Source: Bacillus_AB infantis_B
GTDB taxonomy: Bacteria > Bacillota > Bacilli > Bacillales > Cytobacillaceae
Assembly (NCBI RefSeq): GCF_008180445.1
Contig: NZ_VTER01000001.1
Location: forward strand, 186,001 to 250,000
Direction of reading: 5' to 3'
DNA: 64,000 nucleotides
Made by a program: the position numbers and the translations under genes. The notes beneath the pieces were generated by a model. The model did no database searches and was not told the origin of the DNA. It saw only the letters and a list, made by a program, of their open reading frames with translations. Below are positions 31,406 through 39,303 of the stretch, piece by piece; position 1 is the first letter of the stretch; each line of letters starts with the position of its first letter.

Positions 31406-33643
31406 TTACCCCTCCAACGGCAGTATAAGAATTACCTTGAAAAGATCGCCATCTGTCCCGATTTCAAGCTCCCCTTCATGTAAATCAATGATCGATTTGG
31501 CGATGGCCAGCCCCAGGCCTGATCCATCAGTATGGCGTGATTCATCTCCCCGTTTGAATCTCTCGGACAGCTCTTCTGCGTTATCATTAAGCTCATATTT
31601 GGAAACATTCTTGAAAGTGATTTCCGCTTTTCGGCCCGTCTCCCGGATAGAGATATACACACGGCTGTTTTCCAGTGAATATTTCAGGATATTGCCGATC
31701 AGATTATCAAATACACGCCAGATTTTTTGTCCATCAACCATCGCAGCCAGCGGTTTGTCAGGTTTTGTGACCCGGAAATTCAGGCTTGATCCCTGGATCA
31801 TTTCATCATATTCTCCGAGGGACTGCTGAAGAAGCTGGACAAGGTCTGCTTTCGTTTTGGCGAGCTCGATATTTCCGCTTGCCATTTTGCTTACTTCAAA
31901 CAAATCCTCAATCAGGACCTTCAGCCTTTGCGATTTGCGGTCTATGATTTCAAGGTACGCCTCCCTCTCATCCGGCTCAATGCGTTCCTGCTTCAAAAGC
32001 TCTGTATAAGTGATAATTGATGTCAAAGGAGTCCGGAGATCATGGCTCACATTCGTGATAAGCTCTGTTTTCAAACGCTCGCTTTTGGCTTCCTGGCTTT
32101 GGGAAGTCCGGACTGCCTCCTTTAGTCTATTTACATTGGCAGCATGGTCAGCCAGGACAGATCTCCCTGCAACTTCCAGATCAGGACCCAGATTTCCCGA
32201 AGACAGTTCCTCCGTATATTGGACGATGCGGTTAAAATAGCCGATCTTTTTTACAAGGCTCATGGCAATCCGCGTGCCCAGACCAAAGAGAATGATAAGA
32301 TACACTATGATAAATATTGGATCTATAAGAATGATGATGGAAAGGGCTCCCATAGCAAACACGAGGATGAACATGATGAGCATTTTGGTGCCTGTGCTTC
32401 TATTGATGAATGCATCTTCCAAAGCCCGATTAGATTTTGTATATATCTTCTTTGAAAGGATGCTTCCCTCATACAGCAAGCTATTCTGCCAATCCTCCCT
32501 GGTCCGCTTCCCATTCTTTAAGACAGCGTAAAGGTAGTTCCACTGTAAAATCACCAGTCCCCATAAAGCAGCGGCAGCAGGAAAAAATATAATCAATTCC
32601 AGCTGATCATAAGGAACATCTACCATATTCATGGTGGTGTCTATAATAACTGACATGCAAGTCATTGCACCTATTGCAGAAAGCAGGAGAAAAATAATCC
32701 GGGAGTCGATCGGCAGCCTGTTATAATATGGCTCCAATCTTCCCATTTCCATTTTTAAAGCTATCGACCTGCGTGTGATTATGATCCAAAGAACCAAGGC
32801 TGCCAACCCTGCTGCTGAAAGGATAGCCAGCACCATCTGATCCCTTTTATATGCCTGGTTATCATAAAAAAAGGAATTGGCAGGGCCTATTTGGGCGGCA
32901 ACAGCAAATTTCCCTTCATAATCACCCATCGAACTCAAAAGGGGGTCAATCATAGTGGTCTCACGGGGCAAACTGTAGAAGAATAAATCTGATCCAATGT
33001 AATAATTAGTTGCATACTGAACCTTATCACCGCGAAAATACTCTTCTGCTGTTTCACCGCTCTTTAAATGAATATTCGTATAAACCTTTCCAGTTCGGTC
33101 GTTTTTAAAATAATATAGTAAGTTTCTCTTGACCCTTTGATAATCTTCCCGATACTGTTCTCTCTGTTTAAATAGTGCTTCAAGCTTTTCTTCCTTTTCC
33201 TTGACTACCTTAGGCCTCACATGGTCATCACTTTGGAAGTTTTTGGTGATATCAGCTATTTTTTCATCCCGTTCCTTGACGAAAGCTTCCTCGGCTTCTT
33301 CATTGCCGGCATCAATGGCACCCTGGATGACCCCTTCGTACTGTGACTTGATATTTTCTACCTGAGATGGCAGGGATCCATATCTTGTACGATGCTCTTC
33401 AATATCGGCAACAGATACTGTTATTTCATCTTTTGCTTCTTCCAATGTGATATCGTAGAGCTCCAACATACTTAAATAACCGGCTGCTTCATCAATAGAA
33501 TATCTGAAATTGTTTGTATGAAAATAATCACGATGAGAATAATTGCTTGCTAAAAGAAAAGCTGAAAGCACCCCATTAATGAAAAGGGTGAACAAAAGTG
33601 CCCATACTCCAATCATCAGCCTACCTTTCCATCTTGTATCCAA
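31406..33643 (-). CDS. Large sensor histidine kinase with multiple membrane segments
   Basis: 745 residues. First helix at about 10-32, then an extracytoplasmic domain to about 268 with a charged coiled-coil segment (about 100-180), then membrane helices near 270-290, 316-335, 348-368, 418-436 and 438-456. A HAMP-like linker (about 460-515) precedes HisKA with His534 in TNVSHDLRTPLT, and HATPase motifs NLIGNILKYS and DGSGLGLAIAKS. Start TTG 33643 gives the basic N terminus MDTRWKGRLM; ATG 33616 after AAAGGTAGG is an alternative. Overlaps the response regulator. Signal unknown. Confidence 0.88.
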   Translation of the reverse strand: MDTRWKGRLMIGVWALLFTLFINGVLSAFLLASNYSHRDYFHTNNFRYSIDEAAGYLSMLELYDITLEEAKDEITVSVADIEEHRTRYGSLPSQVENIKSQYEGVIQGAIDAGNEEAEEAFVKERDEKIADITKNFQSDDHVRPKVVKEKEEKLEALFKQREQYREDYQRVKRNLLYYFKNDRTGKVYTNIHLKSGETAEEYFRGDKVQYATNYYIGSDLFFYSLPRETTMIDPLLSSMGDYEGKFAVAAQIGPANSFFYDNQAYKRDQMVLAILSAAGLAALVLWIIITRRSIALKMEMGRLEPYYNRLPIDSRIIFLLLSAIGAMTCMSVIIDTTMNMVDVPYDQLELIIFFPAAAALWGLVILQWNYLYAVLKNGKRTREDWQNSLLYEGSILSKKIYTKSNRALEDAFINRSTGTKMLIMFILVFAMGALSIIILIDPIFIIVYLIILFGLGTRIAMSLVKKIGYFNRIVQYTEELSSGNLGPDLEVAGRSVLADHAANVNRLKEAVRTSQSQEAKSERLKTELITNVSHDLRTPLTSIITYTELLKQERIEPDEREAYLEIIDRKSQRLKVLIEDLFEVSKMASGNIELAKTKADLVQLLQQSLGEYDEMIQGSSLNFRVTKPDKPLAAMVDGQKIWRVFDNLIGNILKYSLENSRVYISIRETGRKAEITFKNVSKYELNDNAEELSERFKRGDESRHTDGSGLGLAIAKSIIDLHEGELEIGTDGDLFKVILILPLEG

Positions 33644-34313
33644 CTCCCCAAACCACCTTTAAATATCTTGGATTTTTTGCATCGATCTCTATCTTTTCCC
33701 GTATTTTCCTGATATGTACGGCAACCGTATTTTCAGCATTATAACCCGGTTCCTTCCAGACTAATTCATAAATTTCCTGGATGGAAAATACCCGGCCGGC
33801 ATTGAGCATCAGCAGCTCTACGATTTTATATTCTATCGGTGTAAGCTTGACAGGCTCGCCATTGACCTTGACTTCCTTTGTTTCCTTTTCAAGCGTCAGG
33901 CCATTCAAATCCACGACTTTTCTGATGCCTTCAAAAGTCCCGAATGACACATATCTTCTCAGCTGTGACTTGACCCTTGCGACCAGTTCCATAGGATTGA
34001 AAGGCTTGGTTATATAGTCATCAGCCCCGACCTGCAGCCCCAGGATCTTGTCGGTATCCTCGCTTTTCGCGCTCAGGATGATAATCGGGATATTCTTTTT
34101 CTCCCTGATTTTATAAGTTGCTGAAATGCCGTCCAGATTCGGCATCATCACATCCAGGACGATCAGATGGATCTGATGTTCATTGAGCATCTCGAGCGCT
34201 TCAATGCCATCGCCAGCCTTCAGCACCTTAATTCCTTCGTTTTTTAAATAAATCTCAATCGCGTCCCGGATTTCTTTTTCATCATCTACCACAAGTACAT
34301 TATAATTTTCCAT
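33621..34313 (-). CDS. OmpR-family response regulator (VanR-like)
   Basis: 230 residues: receiver domain with DDE (10-12), phosphoacceptor Asp54 in VLDVMMP and Lys in YITKPFNPMEL; DNA-binding winged helix (about 130-228) with LTPIEYKIVELLMLNAGRVFS and NTVAVHIRKIREKIE. First gene of the RR-HK-sigma operon; its stop overlaps the kinase start by 23 bases. Upstream are three copies of TCTTAATATT spaced 22 and 11 bp, a likely binding site for autoregulation. Confidence 0.92.
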   Translation of the reverse strand: MENYNVLVVDDEKEIRDAIEIYLKNEGIKVLKAGDGIEALEMLNEHQIHLIVLDVMMPNLDGISATYKIREKKNIPIIILSAKSEDTDKILGLQVGADDYITKPFNPMELVARVKSQLRRYVSFGTFEGIRKVVDLNGLTLEKETKEVKVNGEPVKLTPIEYKIVELLMLNAGRVFSIQEIYELVWKEPGYNAENTVAVHIRKIREKIEIDAKNPRYLKVVWGVGYKMER

Positions 34314-34368
34314 TCTCCTATTCCTACCTTCTTAGCAGCTGCTTATGTATCTATCATAAAGCGCAAAT

Positions 34369-34411
34369 CTTAATATTCCTTTTATAAATATCTTAATATT
34401 TTCTTAATATT
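34369..34411. promoter_or_regulatory. Three phased direct repeats upstream of the response regulator
   Basis: TCTTAATATT occurs exactly at 34369-34378, 34391-34400 and 34402-34411. Start-to-start distances of 22 and 11 bp place all copies on one face of the helix, as for OmpR-family sites; TTAATA-N5-TTAATA is also like the PhoP box pattern. Confidence 0.5.
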
Positions 34412-34673
34412 GGATGTTGCTTCCACTATTGTATACTAGAAACCTAGCGGTGAACGCAGCGAATAGAAAAAAGCCGCCGGGTGGCAGCTTAAGTGAAAGA
34501 TAACGTATATAAGGTGAAAGCAAGTTCCTCCAGTGACTAATTGATCATGATTTCCCTTTATGGTTAAAATGGGCCCCTTTCGCTGGGCTGCTGTATATCT
34601 TTGCAATAGGATTCAGGCCGGCCTTTCAAGCAATAAAAAGCTTAACATGTTTTTGGGAAGTGATTCTGCTCCG
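34412..34673. other. Non-coding stretch before the 52-bp repeat array
   Basis: No gene supported. A small hairpin AAGC-C-GCC / GGC-A-GCTT lies near 34481-34500. The stretch leads directly into the repeat array. Confidence 0.4.
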
Positions 34674-35037
34674 ACCACTATTTTTCTTTTTACACGAAAT
34701 AGCGGTTCCAGCTTCTCCGGCTGGGACCACTATTTTTTTATTTACAGCAAATAGTGGTTCCAGCTTCTCCGGCTGGGTCCACTATTTTTCTATTTACAGT
34801 AAATAGTGGTTCCAGCTACTCCGGCTGGGACCACTATTTTCCCATTTACAGCAAATAGTGGTTCCAGCTACTCCGGCTGGGTCCACTATTTTTCTATTTA
34901 CAGCAAATAGCGGTTCCAGCTTCTCCGGCTGGGTCCACTATCTTTCTATTTACAGTAAATAGTGGTTCCAGCTACTCCGGCTGGGACCACTATTATTCTT
35001 TTTACAGCAAATAGTGGTTCCAGCCCCTCCGCTTGTA
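34674..35037. repeat. Seven 52-bp palindromic tandem repeats
   Basis: Each unit is a 16-base arm AAATAGTGGTTCCAGC, a seven-base loop (usually TTCTCCG or TACTCCG), the matching arm GCTGG(G/T)(A/T)CCACTATTT (14-15 of 16 pairs), and a 13-base AT linker. Left arms start at 34697, 34749, 34801, 34853, 34905, 34957 and 35009, an exact 52-bp period; the last copy is degenerate. No ORF or promoter is associated. Confidence 0.9.
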
Positions 35038-35132
35038 ATCACCATCCCTCTTTCTTACAAAATCACCCTTACATTTCCTCCTTCCGCTAGCGGTCCCAGC
35101 ACTTCCATAATGACTAAGGACAATGGTTTTCC

Positions 35133-35216
35133 TTAATACTTCAAACTCCCCGAATCCTTCGTTTCCCGGTAGAGCCGCTCCGCTTTTGCACTGAATACGA
35201 GATATAAGATGAGCAT
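35133..35216 (-). CDS. 27-codon ORF downstream of padR-type gene
   Basis: Starts at ATG 35214-35216 eight bases after AGGAGGAG and just past the PadR stop; encodes MLILYLVFSAKAERLYRETK followed by DSGSLKY. The hydrophobic start and charged tail look like the C terminus of the DUF2812-type membrane proteins that usually follow PadR genes. It could be a real microprotein with an excellent ribosome site, or the scar of a deleted partner gene. No homologue recognised. Confidence 0.4.
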   Translation of the reverse strand: MLILYLVFSAKAERLYRETKDSGSLKY

Positions 35217-35230
35217 GACATGTTCTCCTC

Positions 35231-35545
35231 CTATTCTTTTAACGCTTCCTCCGTGATCCTGGTCATATGCTGCATTCTTTGAAAATCCAGAATCAGCATT
35301 TCCTTTCCTTTATCGCTGATGACGAATACCTTCCGCCTGCTGTCATCGCTTTTCACAGGCTGAATGAATTTCAGCTTCTGCAGATTTTCCAATGCTCCAT
35401 ACAATGTACCTGCCGCCATCCTGACTTCCCCGCCGCTCAGCTCTTCTACCTTCTGAATGATAATGTAGCCGTGTGCCGGTTCGAGCAATGATAATAAAAT
35501 ATAATAAACCGTTTCTGTAAGCGGGAGATGCTTATCTCTTTTCAT
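35231..35545 (-). CDS. PadR family transcriptional regulator
   Basis: 104 residues, a small PadR winged-helix: LTETVYYILLSLLEPAHGYIIIQKVEELSGGEVRMAAGTLYGALENLQKLKFI is the canonical recognition region, followed by the wing DDSRRKVFVISDKGKEML and a short dimerisation helix. PadR-s2 proteins repress their own operon and a linked membrane or efflux gene. AGAGGAGGG precedes ATG 35545. A 38-bp palindrome over its promoter is the likely autoregulatory operator. Its usual downstream partner gene is missing. Confidence 0.9.
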   Translation of the reverse strand: MKRDKHLPLTETVYYILLSLLEPAHGYIIIQKVEELSGGEVRMAAGTLYGALENLQKLKFIQPVKSDDSRRKVFVISDKGKEMLILDFQRMQHMTRITEEALKE

Positions 35546-35560
35546 ATTGCCCTCCTCTTT

Positions 35561-35598
35561 ATTCAGTTCAACTGTATAGTTATACAGTCAAACTGAAT
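35561..35598. promoter_or_regulatory. 38-bp palindromic PadR operator candidate
   Basis: ATTCAGTT (35561-35568), CA, ACTGTATA (35571-35578), GT, TATACAGT (35581-35588), CA, AACTGAAT (35591-35598): both pairs of arms are perfect inverted repeats. A further half site CAACTGTATA lies at 35603-35612. The dyad overlaps the padR promoter region. Confidence 0.65.
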
Positions 35599-35695
35599 AA
35601 TCCAACTGTATACTTCCCTATTTTTCCATAAAACAGGAAAACCGCCACAACCTGCAGAAAACATACTTAGTGACTGCCACAAAGGAGGAAACAAA

Positions 35696-36469
35696 TTGAC
35701 AACACTCACTTCTATTCAGGGCTGGCTGGCACCCCATTCAATCGAATGGTATGAACAGCTCGGCAGATTGGAAGGAAAATATGTTTATCCTTGGGATTCA
35801 TACATTAATGAGCCTAATGGAGAATCTATATTTGACAGCGAGGCTGAAAAATTGTCGGTCAATCAGAAAGTCCTTGACGTGGGGTGCGGGGAAGGCCGGT
35901 TTACCATGCACTGTGCCTCATTTGCCAAGGAAATTGTGGGGGTTGATGCAGCAGAGACTTTTATTATGGAAGGGCATCGACAGCGGAAGCCTAATGTATC
36001 TTTTATTATTGCAAATACAAAAAGCGGCCTGCCATTTGCCAATAAGGAATTTGATTTTGCCTATATTAGAAAAGGACCCACTTCTGCTTACCCTCTTTTA
36101 AAGAGAGCGGTGAAAGACGGCGGACACATTCTGGGCCTTCATCCGGGCGACAGTCAGGGCCTGGAATTGCCTGGCTTGTTTCCGTTTCTATTTGAAGAAA
36201 AAACGGGTACTCCCATTCTAAAAGGTCTGGAGAATCGTGCAGAGAATTCCAATTTTACGAATGCGGCAATTGAAGAGGTTTCCAGTATTGAATATCTCAA
36301 GTCACCGCAGGACGTTATCAGACTGGCCTGCTTCGGACAGCTGCCATCTATAGCAGCATTCGTTAAGGAAAAATACGGCTCTGAAGTCACCACGATTTTC
36401 AATCTGCATGCAGCTTCCGGAGGATTGGCCATTACTCATTCCAGATATATCGTCAGGGCAGTTGTTTGA
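35696..36469 (+). CDS. Class I SAM-dependent methyltransferase
   Basis: 257 residues with SAM motif I KVLDVGCGEGRFT (about 58-70), VGVDAAETF with the ribose-binding acidic residue, and a later FDFAYIRKGPTSAYPLLKRAVKDGGHI block matching motifs II-III. The C-terminal third is variable and probably binds the substrate, which is unknown. AAAGGAGG is seven bases before TTG 35696, so TTG is the start. Divergent from padR; not clearly co-regulated. A terminator follows. Confidence 0.85.
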   Translation: MTTLTSIQGWLAPHSIEWYEQLGRLEGKYVYPWDSYINEPNGESIFDSEAEKLSVNQKVLDVGCGEGRFTMHCASFAKEIVGVDAAETFIMEGHRQRKPNVSFIIANTKSGLPFANKEFDFAYIRKGPTSAYPLLKRAVKDGGHILGLHPGDSQGLELPGLFPFLFEEKTGTPILKGLENRAENSNFTNAAIEEVSSIEYLKSPQDVIRLACFGQLPSIAAFVKEKYGSEVTTIFNLHAASGGLAITHSRYIVRAVV

Positions 36470-36474
36470 CTGAA

Positions 36475-36519
36475 TAAAAAAATGACCTGTGCTTTGTTAT
36501 TAAGAAAGTACAGGTCATT
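36475..36519. terminator. Bidirectional terminator
   Basis: AATGACCTGT (36481-36490) / ACAGGTCATT (36510-36519) with inner CTTT/AAAG pairs; A run before it. Lies between the convergent methyltransferase and M48 protease genes. Confidence 0.75.
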
Positions 36520-36525
36520 CATACC

Positions 36526-38229
36526 TTATCTTGTAAAAGACTCTCTCATCCTGTCAGCGGCCCATCTCTTGATCATCCCTTTAGGGGAAGAGCTGTTTTT
36601 CAAGGTTTGCACACGCCAATACATCGGCGGATGGGGCATGAACTGGAATTCAATGAGGCGCCAGATGAGCTTGTCGCGTTCAAGTGAGGAGATGACTCTC
36701 CTTTTTTCATCTTTAGCCGCACGGTATTCGGCTGACTGATTAACTTCATGGTCCTGCCTTTCTGCCAGATCTGCAAGCCCGCCAGCCATCTGACTATAGC
36801 CCCCCTCAAGAAGCTGCGCACCCAGCTGGTCTGCTCTTACTTCCATCCACTGTGAAATAAAAGATTGATAGATAGGCAGAAACATCATGAGGAGCCAGAC
36901 GCCGATAAAAACTGGAACAGGATATTCCGAAATATCAGGAACCCTGTCTAACAGAAGCCAGACGCCTGATCCCAGCAGCAAAAAGTAGGCAATCCTCCAT
37001 ATTTGCGACCACAGTACGTCCCTCTTTTTGACATGTATGGCTTCGTGGGCAAGAATGCTTTCTATGCTTGATGGGGGCAGAGATAATGTAGCTGTTGTTA
37101 TTGTTACCATCCCTCGTCCAATATTCATGCCAGTGGCAAGGCCATTATATTGCGGAGAGTCCGTTTCATAGACCTTTACACCCGGAATCCCCGCCTTTGC
37201 AAAAATCCTCTCAGCCATCTGCCTGATTTCTGCATTTTCAATTTCCTTTGCGTCCATCGCTATTTTCAAAACTCTATCAGACAGGTATAAATTGATGAGC
37301 CAATACAGGAATGCTGAGGCTGCAATGGCCCAAGAGTCCGCCTCCAGGAAATAGAGGACAAGAATGATCGATGTGTATGCTGAAATTCCTTTGACTGTGA
37401 CTGCATAGTAAAGCTTTCCCGCCAGCCGCTTCAAATTTTTCCAGTGGTAAAGAGGCAGAACAGCTGCAGCTTCTTTTCCTGTTTGACATTCCGGATAGCA
37501 GCTGATCATTTCTTTCAGCCTGTCTGTATCGGCTATATTAAGGTAGATCGTTTCATTTGCAGCCCCTAAACGCTGAACTTGCCCCAGACTGGTTGTAAAA
37601 TCGCTGTTTGAAGTAAAAAGAGTCAGCAGGGGGTGCAGCCTCAGAATATCTGCCGCTTCTTCTTCCCTGTATTCTTTCAAAGCATCCAGAGGCAGCTCTC
37701 GGCAATCGAGCTTAGAAACAATGAACAGCATATTGTTTTCTTCAGAAAAATAGATTTTTAAAGTAATAAAGACTATTACACGTTTTCCCAGTTCAGCCAC
37801 TGCAGCTATTAGGCCGAAAAGGAGGAACACCTTAAGCGGACTGGCCTCAGGGCCATATATCAGAAACAAAATGGCACCCAGAAAGACGGCCAGGCTGATT
37901 AGAATATCAGTCCAGATTCTTGCTGCATTCCGGATGACCATCCATTCTTCCGCCTCTATCCTGTCCAGCTCCTCTTTAAGCTCCCGGTACTTTCTATAGC
38001 CGATTCCAGCCAGAAAAAGGGAGAAATAGGCAGTGGAAAGAAGGGAAATCAGCAAAAGGCTATCCAGAAATCCATTTTTATAAATCATCCAGCCGATAGA
38101 AGCAGCAGCCAGCAGGATTTCAGCAGCAGCTGCCCATTTTCGGTGATTGATCCCGATCAGCAGACCGATTCCGGCAATGGCAAATCCCCAAAATATCGGA
38201 ACCAGCATTTCAGTTATACTAGGCAGCAT
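36526..38229 (-). CDS. M48 family membrane metalloprotease
   Basis: 567 residues with about eight to nine membrane helices. The zinc site HEAIH is at about 395-399 and the third ligand Glu in EVRADQLG at about 463, as in HtpX/Ste24 and BlaR/MecR-type M48/M56 proteases. A preceding motif YNGLATGMNIGRGMVTITT is typical of M48 substrates clefts. The long N-terminal half (1-320) has several membrane helices and a soluble segment of its own. It is the last gene of the RR-HK-lipoprotein-protease operon, 12 bases after the lipoprotein gene; a role in cell-envelope quality control is inferred. Confidence 0.88.
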   Translation of the reverse strand: MLPSITEMLVPIFWGFAIAGIGLLIGINHRKWAAAAEILLAAASIGWMIYKNGFLDSLLLISLLSTAYFSLFLAGIGYRKYRELKEELDRIEAEEWMVIRNAARIWTDILISLAVFLGAILFLIYGPEASPLKVFLLFGLIAAVAELGKRVIVFITLKIYFSEENNMLFIVSKLDCRELPLDALKEYREEEAADILRLHPLLTLFTSNSDFTTSLGQVQRLGAANETIYLNIADTDRLKEMISCYPECQTGKEAAAVLPLYHWKNLKRLAGKLYYAVTVKGISAYTSIILVLYFLEADSWAIAASAFLYWLINLYLSDRVLKIAMDAKEIENAEIRQMAERIFAKAGIPGVKVYETDSPQYNGLATGMNIGRGMVTITTATLSLPPSSIESILAHEAIHVKKRDVLWSQIWRIAYFLLLGSGVWLLLDRVPDISEYPVPVFIGVWLLMMFLPIYQSFISQWMEVRADQLGAQLLEGGYSQMAGGLADLAERQDHEVNQSAEYRAAKDEKRRVISSLERDKLIWRLIEFQFMPHPPMYWRVQTLKNSSSPKGMIKRWAADRMRESFTR

Positions 38230-38241
38230 GATTCTCCTCCT

Positions 38242-39303
38242 TTAGCTGACAGGCTCCATGCCTTCAAGTTCCTTAATGACTTCCTCTTTGCTTAAATCAG
38301 GATGTTCAATCATCAGCACATAGCGGAGTCCCTCTTCATCCCAGCTGATCATGCGGAGTTCTTCCTCAAAAGAACCAGCTGTATTCCTTACAGTGACTTC
38401 CTCTCCGCCAAGATCCATGCCCTCTCCTTCAGGAACCGGGAATGTTGAAATGCTGAAGCTTGGAATATCGTCTTTGCTATAATAAGCAGTCACCTCGGTC
38501 CGTGCCAATTCTCCGCCAAGCTCTGTCCATTCAATTCTTTCCAGGCTTTCTTCCAGGATCAGAATTGGCATGCCCAGCTTTTCTGCAGCCTGCTCTGCAG
38601 TGCCCTCAGTTGCTTCCATACTGGAATCAATCGATACGATCTCTACATCTTTGGGGAAATCTGCCTTAAATTCATCAGCAGCAAAGTCCGGGGAAAAATC
38701 AACACTTTCATAGATGACTTCTGTCCGGTTATCCCCTGAATGAGAAACCGACTTAACCGGAAACCAGTTTTTTTTGTCAACCCAGAATTCCATATCGCCA
38801 AGCAGGTTCTCCTTTGATTTGGCATTGATTTTTAAATGGTAAACATCCCTTCCGATCATCTCTTCTTCCCCGGCAACTTCATATGAATGGGTGCCGCTGA
38901 GATTTTCGAGCATACCGGTGATCTGCTCTTTTTGAGTGGTGGCGGCTGGAAGCTCTGCTCCACTGATGTCTATGGTTTGTGCCGTCTTGCTTCCTTCCTC
39001 AAAGCTGATGAGCTGTTTGCCGTCATTAATGGCAATGAACCTCTTCCCATTCTCCCCGCTATTCTCTATAATGATTTTTCTTTTACCGTCCTTGTCTGCA
39101 TATTCTTCAAAAGAAGCATTCTCAGTTAGTTCTCCATCACTATATATTTTGTAAAATCCTTTTCCAAAATAAGCTGCCGGTTCTTTTCCGGACTCCAGTA
39201 CATTGGAAACGATCTCATCTGAAGAAACATTGATGCTACCGCTGCAGCCTGATAGAATCATGACCGCTGCACCTGCTGCTGTTATCATCTTTTTAAATCT
39301 CAT
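38242..39303 (-). CDS. Lipoprotein of the LolA/LppX-like type
   Basis: 353 residues. N-terminal lipoprotein signal MRFKKMITAAGAAVMILSGC with Cys20 as lipidated residue. The body (about 25-210) has the pattern of outer-membrane lipoprotein-sorting (LolA-like) or YcnI/sporulation-type sensor domains: GKGFYKIYSDGE, GRDVYHLKINAKSKENLLGDMEFWVDKKNWFPVKS. GGAAGG lies before ATG 39303; an ATG further upstream would give no valid signal peptide. Start overlaps the kinase gene by 11 bases, so it may be the extracytoplasmic partner of that kinase. Confidence 0.82.
   Translation of the reverse strand: MRFKKMITAAGAAVMILSGCSGSINVSSDEIVSNVLESGKEPAAYFGKGFYKIYSDGELTENASFEEYADKDGKRKIIIENSGENGKRFIAINDGKQLISFEEGSKTAQTIDISGAELPAATTQKEQITGMLENLSGTHSYEVAGEEEMIGRDVYHLKINAKSKENLLGDMEFWVDKKNWFPVKSVSHSGDNRTEVIYESVDFSPDFAADEFKADFPKDVEIVSIDSSMEATEGTAEQAAEKLGMPILILEESLERIEWTELGGELARTEVTAYYSKDDIPSFSISTFPVPEGEGMDLGGEEVTVRNTAGSFEEELRMISWDEEGLRYVLMIEHPDLSKEEVIKELEGMEPVS

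Noticed and set aside
31406..34313. Vancomycin resistance (VanRS) operon
   Set aside because: Regulator and kinase are VanRS-like in family only; no vanH, vanA or vanX genes are present.
34674..35037. Possible CRISPR array
   Set aside because: Units are directly adjacent and alike along their whole length; there are no unique spacers and no cas genes nearby.
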